Source of the DNA: Phaeosaccion multiseriatum
Lineage: Eukaryota; Ochrophyta, other classes
Direction: 5' to 3'
NCBI GenBank assembly: GCA_965112735.1
Contig: OZ218953.1
Span: 5,270,001 to 5,334,000, forward strand
DNA length: 64,000 nucleotides
In this document: in pieces, positions 55,922-64,000 of the stretch
Numbering within the stretch: the stretch's first letter is position 1
Layout of the letters: each line of letters starts with the position of its first letter
Notes under the pieces: model-generated
What the model was told of the DNA's origin: nothing
The model's database searches: none
Seen by the model: the letters and a program-made list of their open reading frames with translations, nothing else
Made by a program: the position numbers and the translations under genes

Positions 55922-57377
55922 ATGCCTCCCTGCTCGAGGACCGCGAAGGCCTTGGCGCTGGCCTCGGCAACCGCGAGCATCATGCTCGCCTTCTGCGCCT
56001 GCAGGTGCTTGAGCTACGGCTTCGTGTCCCCGTTTGGTAGCAGCGGCGTGAACTCGGCCCCCAGCAGCGTTTTCAGTGGCATTCCAGAGAGCGGCAGCTT
56101 GGGTACCACTACGACGACCACTACTTGTAGAAGTAGTAGTAGTAGCAGCAGCAGCAGCAGCAGCGGCAATAGTGGCAGTCCCGCACTTCCTTCCATCAAC
56201 ACACCGTGGAGGGCGCCCTGGACAACGGCCCCAGCGGGAGCCTTGTCCGCGCCTTGGAACGGAGCGCTGCAAGCGCCTAGGGGAGGAGGAGGGCTGTCTG
56301 GCGCGCCTTGGAACGGGGCGCTATCCAGTTCTTGGAGGAGTAAGAGCAGTGGCGGTAGTGGATCGGCGCTGCACATGTCTTCAGGCGATGAGGTGAGCGG
56401 TGAGGAATGAACGGGCCGTAGCTGTTTGTCCTTCCCTTGCGTACCATGTTTTGGAGATAGGCCAAAGTGCGGTCATTACTGAATTAGTCGACACGCCCAC
56501 AACCCTCGCTCACTCTCCTTCCTCTCTGGCTTGCCTGTGAATCGCTCGTGACAACGGTGGTACTCCATAACCTCTGTTCGGCGCGGTTCGGTTCGGCTCG
56601 GCTGCAGGGGGAGGAGTACCCCTCCGACTGTGAGGGCGAGAACCCTATGCCGGAGAGGGACTCTAGCAACGACGCCGCGATGAGGGAGAGCATTAAGATG
56701 GAGATTCTCAACATCGCTGCCGTGTCCGACAGAGGACAGGTTGGTGTATGAGTACAGGGAGCTAGTGATTTGATTCCCTCACCCACAAGCGAAACCGCTG
56801 TCGAAGTCTAGCTCACCTCACGCCTCTCCCTTCCTCTTTGCGTTACTTTCTGGTACGGCGCGTATGTGTGTGCAGGTCGCTACCTTGGACGAGAAAGACA
56901 TCGTGTCTGACCTCGTGTACCAGCTGGAGACAATGAACCCTAACCCGGTCACCAACAGCGGGCAGCTCCAGGGTGAGTGGCGTCGTAAGCGTGTGTGCGT
57001 GTGTGCACGGAGCAGGCCTCGCCCTCCTCCCTCTGCAAGGATGACGGACCTCTGTGGGCCGACTTGGGTGTGTGTGCATGTCTGACCCCCCAGCGCCACA
57101 TGCGCCAGTCATCGCATCCTCCCTGACCTCTTCTGACGCCGGTATCTCATATGCCTGCCTGTCTGCCTGTCTGCCTGTCTGCCTGTCTGCCTGTCTGCCT
57201 GCGCCCCCCAGGCACATGGGACTTGCTGTACAGCGACGTGGAGCCCTTCCGCAGCAGCCCCTTCTTCATGGCCATCGGGGAGCTCTTCGGAGAGCAAAAG
57301 TGAGTGCGCGGAAACCTCTGCACCAGGCGTGATGGAGGGCCCTCCTCCGTCCTGATGGCCGTGGTAGTGCTCCACCG

Positions 57378-57438
<61 letters not shown>

Positions 57439-58568
57439 TGCCCTATCAATGTCCGTCACCGCTCTTCCGTCGCCCAGGGTACCGCAACGAGCGCGTGTTC
57501 CTTCAGCTCATTGGGAAAGTCGTACTCGCCTCCCTGTTGATCTCTGCTGCCTCTCTTCCTCCCTCCCTACTCACTGCACTCACTACTATGCAGGGAGAGG
57601 GCCGAGACCCTCTTCGCCGCCCACCGGGCCGCCACTGCCAACGGAGAGATTGGCCGAGTGCGCCAGACCATCACTGAGGACTCCCTCACCTCCGAGATTG
57701 ACCTCCGAGTCGGCATCATGTCGGGCATGTCTCTCGCGCTCAAGGTGCGTTTGAGCGGGCGGGTATGTCACCTGTGCCTCGGTCTCATCTCTCTCGTCTT
57801 GTTGGCGGCGCTTCGAGTGTGACTCCTGTGACTCCATGGCATTCTCTTTCTTTCGCTCTCTCTCACTCGTGTTTGCGTGTTGTTTTGTAGGGCACTGTGG
57901 TGACGACGTCAAGCATCACCCCAAGCGGAAACAATGCCTTCAACGTTGCTGTCAAAGACACCTCCGTGAAGGTGAGAAGAGGGCATGGGGTAGGGACTAA
58001 GGAGGGACGGAGGGTTCGGAGTAGGCGCAAAACCTATGCTTCCCTTCTTTCAATTGTGTGTGGCAGCCTGCGGACGAGGCGGGCAGGCAAGCAGCAGCCC
58101 TCTCATCCCTCTCCCTCCCATCCCCTCCCCCCCGTGCCCATGTGCCTCCAATACCGCGCAGAACAACAACATCCTGAAGTTCATTGACGGCTCTTTGCCG
58201 GCCCTGCCCATCGCCAGTCTGTACAACCGCGTCAGGGGCTCCGTGCCCGAGGTAAGCAAGCCCCACCCGTAGCCCAGAGCCCCAGCCACTGCCACCGTTA
58301 CTGCCACGGCCACCTGTCTCGGCTTTTCCTCCACCTTGGCGTGGTGTTTCATTCGTTCAAAGAGGAGGTTGTGTGTTTTGTTTTGAATACATACGGACCA
58401 CATGCTCAGTGGCCTTCCTTCCGTACCCCCCCCCCCCGAACCCCTGCTCTCTGCCCTCTTCGGCTCTGATGTTGGCAGACGAAGCTCAGCACCGTGTATC
58501 TGGACGACTCTTTCCGCGTGAGCCGCACACCAGACAATCACTTTTTCATCTACACCAAGGGGTACTGA
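55922..58568 (+). CDS. Plastid-lipid-associated protein (PAP/fibrillin) with bipartite plastid presequence
   Basis: Exons: 55922-56392, 56608-56739, 56876-56972, 57212-57299, 57594-57744, 57891-57971, 58162-58251, 58479-58568, with all phases matching. The start gives a signal-peptide-like segment (ALALASATASIMLAFCACRCL) followed by SYGFVSPFG, where a Phe near the cleavage site resembles the ASAFAP-type motif of secondary plastids; then a Ser/Gly-rich linker. The mature part matches PAP/fibrillin: GTWDLLYSDVEPFRSSPFF, GRVRQTITEDSLTSEIDLRV, then TKLSTVYLDDSFRVSR and the ending HFFIYTKGY. Fibrillins stabilise plastoglobules and other plastid lipid structures. Confidence 0.9.
57376..57440 (+). 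repeat. (CT)n microsatellite in fibrillin intron
   Basis: About 30 CT dinucleotides in the intron 57300-57593. Confidence 0.95.
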
Positions 58569-59409
58569 ACCCCCTCTTGAACTGTTCGGCACTGTTCGGA
58601 GTCATGACCTTGGTCTGCACGGGCGCCGTGGAGCCGCAATCTCTGCCAGAGTCATGGGACGCGCGGAGGGAAGGAGGAAGGGAGGAGCACTGCTGCCATT
58701 CAGCGTAGTGCCCAGGTACTTGTAACTCGAATTACATATTAACCAAAGTCACCTCAACTGCCCCCCTCCAAGGGGGGTGCAGTGGCGCTGACACATAATT
58801 ACATAGGGGCAGCTGCAGTCTCCCCGTCTGTCTGAACTGGCCAGTCTCAGTCCTTTTACAAGGGACCGGTCCTGGCCCGTTCAGCAATTAAAAAGGAGGA
58901 ATCGGAAGGGAAGCAGGTGCAAGTGAATGCTTTACTCGACGCAAGTCGAATCTGTTTTTTTTAAATTAAAATTTAATCCATTTTTTTTTAATTAATTAAT
59001 TTTAACACTCGGTTTGCCTAAGAATCGCCCAAATCGCCCGGTTTTTGGGGGTCGGGCGGCAAGGGGGAGTGCTCTTGCAGAAATGCTGACAAGTAGGGAA
59101 GGGAAAAAGCTATAAAATGTGTCGGTAGGCATCTCAAAGAGCTACACGAAGAGCTAGAGCGCTTCTCCCAGCGTCATTTTGCGGAGTTCGTGCAAAAAAT
59201 GTATTGGGGGCGATTTGGGCGATTCTTACTCAAATCGAGTGTTAAGAAAAAAAGGAAGGAAGGGAGTGTACCACAAACAACCTCCTCTCGTTTTCCTCTG
59301 ATTTCGATGGGCCCCGATTTTAAATTCCTCCTCATGAGGTGGTGCTTCGCGTTCGTCGCGGCGCGAGTGGAGCACGGCATCGGCCGGGCCAAAGAGTCTA
59401 TATATACAC
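58569..59409. other. Convergent intergenic region with MITE copy 2
   Basis: Between the fibrillin and membrane-protein 3' ends. AT-rich A/T-runs (58955-59005) precede the MITE. No gene seen. Confidence 0.6.
59006..59241 (+). mobile_element. MITE copy 2 with intact TTAA flanks
   Basis: A 236-bp element beginning CACTCGGTTTGCCTAAGAAT and ending ATTCTTACTCAAATCGAGTG, flanked on both sides by TTAA (59002-59005 and 59242-59245). About 30-bp terminal inverted repeats. The interior closely matches 17078-17325, for example GACAAGTAGGGAAGGGAAAA. Non-coding. Confidence 0.88.
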
Positions 59410-60516
59410 TTATGCCTCTCCGAAGGCGGTCCTCTCGGACACCCATCTGGACTTAAGGAAGGAGAGCGAGAGCATCATCACCATCACGTTCATGAGGGCG
59501 CGACTCACGTACTCCTCGCGGGGCACCCAGAACGTGTGGCCGAAGAGGAGCCTGAACGGAAGCAGTGGGGGGCGGCGCATCACAGCAGGGAGAGAGGGCA
59601 TTGAGAAGAAGGAGAAACATGGCGAATCCTCTCTTCATCTCTCTTTTCTCTCTTCTCTCTCTCTCTCTCTCTCTCTCACCCCCCCCCCCCCTCTCCATCC
59701 CCCCCCTCCCACTGACGTAGCGAATAGTGCGTTACTCTCCCTCCCTTCCTCACCTCCACAGGTTGGAGAGCAGCAGAGCCCACTCCACCGCCATGTTGGC
59801 CACCACCACGCCCTTCATCTTGGATTTGTGGCGGTGCCCCACCGACTTGAGCACCCCCAGGCACAGACAGAGCAAGTTACCGACGAAGAGAGCCCCTGTG
59901 GGCGCCACCAGAAAGACGCGGCTGAAGCGGCTCACCACCTGACAGAGGGGCAGCCCCAAACGGCGACGACAAGAGACGGGTGGAGGTGGAGAGGAACAGG
60001 TGAGGGAGACAGAAGGCGCAAATGATTGGATACTGAGACCTCCCTCCCCCTCCCCATACGCCTCTAACCTGGTCCGCCATCTCGTAGTGGGCCATGGACC
60101 TCCACAGCAGGAAGAAGAAGACGATGGCCACATGCGCACTGTCCACGGCCCGCATGGCCATGGGCGGGACGTGGGCAGGGCGACCGCCGCCCTGCATGTG
60201 CGCATTCTGGTGCCGCAGGGTCTGCATCAGAACCTCCTGCCGGTGCGGGCTGTTGTTGGTGAGGTGCGGCCCGTTGTTGTTGGCCTGCTGCATCACGGCG
60301 TTGGCGTCCATGCCCCCCGCCATACCCATGCCCGCTGCCCCCGCCCCGCCCCCTCCCTGCTGCAGCTGCTGCTGTGGTGCTCCTGCCCCTCCTCCGACTG
60401 CCCCCTGCGGATACATGTGCTGCAGATGACTCGGCGGCTGCTGCTGCTCGACATACCCCTGCTGCACTCCCTGCAGCTCACTAGCGAAGCCCCCCCCCAA
60501 ATGGTGGTAGGCCTGG

Positions 60517-60559
<43 letters not shown>

Positions 60560-61011
60560 CCGCCTGCTGCTGGTGCCACACCTCGTCTTGGTGGCCCCCT
60601 GCCCCTGTCCCTTCCCCTGCCCCTCGGTCGCCCCTCCTTCTGGCCGTCCACTCGTCTGCCGACTCCGATCGATCTCCGCTGCTGCCCCCCTGCGCGCCCC
60701 CTCTGCTATATACAATCCTGCTTCTCACACTGCTCCCTCGACGACATCTACCCAGTCCCTCCCCACTTTCGGTGCTAAAGCTGCTGCCACTGCCGCTGTG
60801 ACTGTTGCTGTAGCTGCCATCGCCGCTGCTGCCCCTGCTGCTGCCGCTGTTGCTGTCATCTCTCCATGTGGGCGTGGAGGGTGGTAACGGCTGCCCTGCT
60901 GGTCCCGCAGTTTCTGCTTCCGCGTGTGACGTACCCAACTCCATCCTCCGCCTGCTGGCGCTTCCCTTGACCCATGCGGAAGGGCTCGCACCACTGCTGC
61001 CACGTCTACTC

Positions 61012-61046
<35 letters not shown>

Positions 61047-61890
61047 ACTACTACTTCTGCTGCTGCTGGTGCTAGTGCTGGTCCTGCTGGTGGTGGCGGT
61101 GTTGCTGGTGCTGCTGGTGCTACTTCTTCGGCCACCACCACTGCCTCCAACGGAAAGAGAAAAGTCCTGCCAGGGCACGAGAGTAGCGCGGGAGCGGAGT
61201 GGGGTGTCAGTGCACATACAATGTTTGTGAGCTGGAATTGCTACATGGGCCACATGCGGCATGTCCCCGATCGAGGCTGGATGTGGCCAGGGCATGCATC
61301 ACAGGAGAGCTTCAATGGGGCGGAGAGCGAAACTGTTGCGCCGGCGGGTGCTGAAGTCAAGTGTGGCAGTTGTGGCTGCGAGAGAAGCGCATCCATAGGT
61401 ATGGAGGATCACGCCGACAAGCGCGCTCTGCACACAGCGCATTCGGGGAAGGCATCGCTGCACACGCGGCACCGCCTGAACACCCTTCGCTGAAGTCTGC
61501 CCCCCCCCGTCCGGTTTCGCCCCCCCTCCCGTCTACTGTGGGACGGATCGACGTGAAGCGCGCTGCTTGCCGCTGCTACTTTGGGCCAGATGCAAACGCA
61601 TCCCCCACCATTCGAGAGGAAGGGTGTTGTGTTGTGTCCGTGTCCCGTGAGGGAATCGACTCCATTCCATTCTCAACACCGGACTCTTCTCATCCCTTCT
61701 CCCTCCCTCTCTTTAGACTCACCTGAGCTGCCTCAACCCCAGTCACCAGTGCGAGCGCCGCCACCAGCACCGCCAGCGTAACCATCTCCCTCAACCCAGA
61801 CAGAGAGCGCCGCACTTTCCCTCCGGCCGCTGCCGCTGCATCCGAACCTGCCCACCCCTCCGCCACGGGCCTTCCCCCAGACCTTCCCAT
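59410..61890 (-). CDS. Multi-pass membrane protein of unknown function with long polyQ/polyS domain
   Basis: Exons (minus): 61890-61723, 61166-60069, 59938-59754, 59551-59410, all phase-consistent. A hydrophobic N-terminal segment (MVTLAVLVAALALVTGV) may be a signal peptide or membrane helix. Next comes about 330 residues of Ser-, Gly- and Gln-rich low complexity, including a run of about 13 Gln (60518-60556). At least four membrane helices follow: HVAIVFFFLLWRSMA, VAPTGALFVGNLLCLCLGVL, VVVANMAVEWALLLSNL and ALMNVMVMMLSLSFL. The C-terminal 160 residues look conserved and globular/membrane (RLLFGHTFWVPREEY). I do not recognise the family. Confidence 0.68.
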
Positions 61891-62381
61891 GATCTCTCCT
61901 GCGCCTTCGCGTCCAGTTTGTCCCAGTGCTGAAGCCCTGTCGGGAAGAATGTGATTTCGTGATGTCTTGCCCCCCCTTCTACCTAAGGGTACGTAAGACC
62001 CGGATTGGGGGACTTCACGGCCGACTTCGCCATCAACAAGGACAGAAGGCACCGCTGGATCAGGGGACTGTCAGGGAGGCCTGTGAGAGTGGGAGATATT
62101 CCCTACCTCACCTGAGGTCAGCGTCGCTCACATAGACACTCTGAAGGGGAGGAGCATTATAAAACAAATTGGATTGGCAACCATCCTCGAGATGCGCGGG
62201 AACGAGAGGTGCATTACCATTCTCTGTGCCATCGGGGCTACTGCTGCTGGGCCATAGCAGTTGCGAGGCGTAGAGGACGAGAAAGGGGCCCGAGCCGGCG
62301 AGGATTCTCACAATATACTTGCTCGTGCTCAAACAAAAGTGCCGAGCGCTCGCCCTCTCAAAAGGGGCACCGTGCCAAAGC
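61891..62381. promoter_or_regulatory. Divergent intergenic region
   Basis: About 490 bp between the starts of the membrane protein and the UBA-like protein; must contain both promoters. No motif stands out. Confidence 0.4.
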
Positions 62382-63735
62382 ATGAGTGCCTCTGGCGGAG
62401 ACTCCTCGGAACCCTCGGATGAGGAGGTGTCCGAGGATGACGAGGTCTACCACTTTGAGCAGGTGGAGGGGGTGCGCGGCGGGCGGCCAGGCTTTCGGTT
62501 GATAGCGCAAGCAACACCACCTGCGGCGGCGACAGCGGCAGCACCAGGGGCTGTTGCTCGACCCTTCGCCCAGGCGATGGAGGAGTTGAAGAAGTCGGGC
62601 TTCGCTGACAATGTGACAACTCAATCGGCGCTGCAGGCGACGCGAGGCGACATTCCCCGAGCTGTGCACGCCTTGCTCACCCCTCGCAGTTCCCTCAATG
62701 CCCCAGCCCTTGTCGGGGGAGGTGCTGCGGCTACTGCTGCGTCGTCAACTGCTACAAGTAGGAGTGGGGGTAGTGCAGCAGCGCGGCGAGGAGGGGGGGC
62801 GAGGGGGTGGGTTGTTGAGACAGCCTCTCCTGCGTTCATTGGTCTCCCGTCAAAGGTCACCACTATCGCCGCTGCAGCTGCAGCAGCTGCTCGCGCAAGG
62901 AGGACACCAAGTGGTGGCGGTGGAGGTGGCAGTAGTGCAGACAGAAGGGGCGGCGGCAAGAAGGGCAAGAAGCGCGGCAGACAGGCCCCGGCGAGGAGAG
63001 GCAGCGGCGAAGGGGGGTGCTCCTGGGGGGGCGCTGGGATGGAGACGGAGGTCGGGCCGGCCCTTTCAAGAGAGGCCAGGGCCAGAAAGCCCGGTTTTGG
63101 CGGTAGACTTCCCACGAGTGTGACAGATATTGATAGTGACGAGATGGAAGAGTGGTCGGACCCCGGAGAGGCAGAGGAGGCGGTGGCGGCAGACGCCCGA
63201 GCGGCTTTGGCGGGGGGGGAGGGCGGCGAGGACGGAGACGACGAGCGAGAGGACGAAGAGGAGGAGCATGACGACGCGGAGATCTCCATGAATCTGCGGG
63301 AGTGGGTGGAGATGAAGATGCGACGCGAGCGGGAGAGCGACAGCAAGAGCACCAGCCAGACCGCCGCGGCTGCTGCCGGTGTCTCGCATGGCAGCAGCGG
63401 GATCGGCAGCACGAGGAGGAAGGAAGAGCTGTTTCCAGTATCCCTTTGGCCTACAGAAGAGCGGCCGACGCGAGGGGCTGCGATTCCCCCGAGGGCGGGG
63501 CCGGTGCTCCCGCTGCATATGCAGGCGATGGAGGCCCTGCAGCGGGAGGGGGCGCTGCGACGTCTGGCGGCAGACAGGACCAAGTTCTGGAGGGTCATGT
63601 TCAGCTGGCTGGGAGATTGCCCGCCCCAGCACAACTTCATGGTGAGAACGCGGCTGCTTGGTAGGATTTGGGGGGATGTTTTCGCTGATGCCTGTGTGTT
63701 TGTGTGTGTGTGTGTGCGTGTGTGTGTGTGTGTGT

Positions 63736-63777
<42 letters not shown>

Positions 63778-64000
63778 TCGTGGCGTGTGCGCGCGCGTGC
63801 GTGGGGATGGTGTGCGCAACCTACTTAACCTGCCGCAAGGACGCGAACTCACAACTGGCTCTGTCATGTGTACTTCGTGAGTTAGGACCTGTTTTGGCCT
63901 CGCACGCAGGCGCGTGGGTGAATGAGCTTACCTCGGATCGGACGTGACCTTTGCACCCTTGCACTGCACGTCAGCTGACTTCACCCCGTTCAACTGTCCC
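62382..64000 (+). CDS. UBA-like domain protein, 3' partial
   Basis: The first exon runs from the ATG at 62382 (MSASGGDSSEPSDEEVSEDD) to 63641, ending at a GTGAGA donor. The gene continues beyond the window. Near residue 66 the stretch FAQAMEELKKSGFADNVTTQ followed by ALQATRGDIPRAVHALL resembles a UBA fold (three short helices with a GF turn), suggesting ubiquitin binding. The rest is basic/Gly-rich, then acidic (DDEREDEEEEHDDAE), then a more ordered segment ending TKFWRVMFSWLGDCPPQHNF. Family not recognised. Confidence 0.65.
63695..63778 (+). repeat. (TG)n microsatellite in intron
   Basis: About 40 TG units with a few interruptions, immediately after the first exon of the UBA-like gene. Confidence 0.95.

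Noticed and set aside
57478-57521. Possible fibrillin exon reading RNERVFLQLIGK
   Set aside because: Joining 57299 directly to 57594 keeps phase and matches the family better (GEQKERAETLFAAHRAA); this stretch is treated as intron.
62621-63640. Minus-strand ORF of 339 residues
   Set aside because: Shadow of the UBA-like first exon; Ser/Pro/Ala low complexity with no recognisable domain.

Overview
The window is nuclear DNA from a compact, intron-rich, GC-rich eukaryotic genome. Genes are separated by a few hundred bases, introns are short (about 100-900 bp) with GT..AG ends, and coding regions are full of Gly, Ser, Gln and Ala runs encoded by GGA/AGC/CAG microsatellites. A plastid-lipid-associated (PAP/fibrillin) gene has an N-terminus that looks like a bipartite (signal plus transit) presequence, which suggests a secondary red-derived plastid. 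The rRNA genes read as stramenopile-like. A photosynthetic stramenopile of the Nannochloropsis/Microchloropsis type is my best guess. This is inference; no database search was possible.

Layout. 1-6125 (+): VPS11, 5'-truncated by the window. 7250-10947 (+): secreted M8-like zinc metalloprotease with Cys-rich repeats. 11831-15054 (+): DGQHR-domain coiled-coil protein with a mitochondrial-type N-terminus. 15389-17000 (+): acidic protein of unknown function. 17078-17325: MITE. 17717-19048 (-): PH-domain protein with tandem acidic repeats. 19207-21043 (-): TrmO-type tRNA methyltransferase, divergent from 21171-23691 (+): SND3/PHO88-like membrane protein. 24235-25698 (-): tail-anchored protein. 26624-34052 (-): gamma-tubulin complex component, divergent from 34373-39856 (+): TTC13-like TPR protein. 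39857-50781: one complete rDNA unit (18S, 5.8S, 28S) with repeat-rich spacers. 50782-about 55830 (-): MAD1, divergent from 55922-58568 (+): PAP/fibrillin. 59006-59241: second MITE copy. 59410-61890 (-): multi-pass membrane protein, divergent from 62382-64000 (+): UBA-like protein, 3'-truncated by the window.

The genes are unrelated housekeeping functions: endolysosomal tethering, microtubule nucleation, spindle checkpoint, tRNA modification, ER targeting and plastid lipid bodies. They do not form a pathway. The most unusual region is the rDNA locus. It is a single unit between protein-coding genes. Downstream of 28S is an array of long hairpins each followed by a T-tract, resembling intrinsic terminators, and one of these hairpins is split in its loop by the tail of a retroelement carrying an endonuclease-like domain. 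Other notable observations are a VPS11 whose RING finger has lost all its zinc ligands, an M8 protease without the Met-turn methionine, and a TTAA-flanked MITE family.

Exon boundaries below were assigned by eye from splice sites, reading-frame phase and family similarity.
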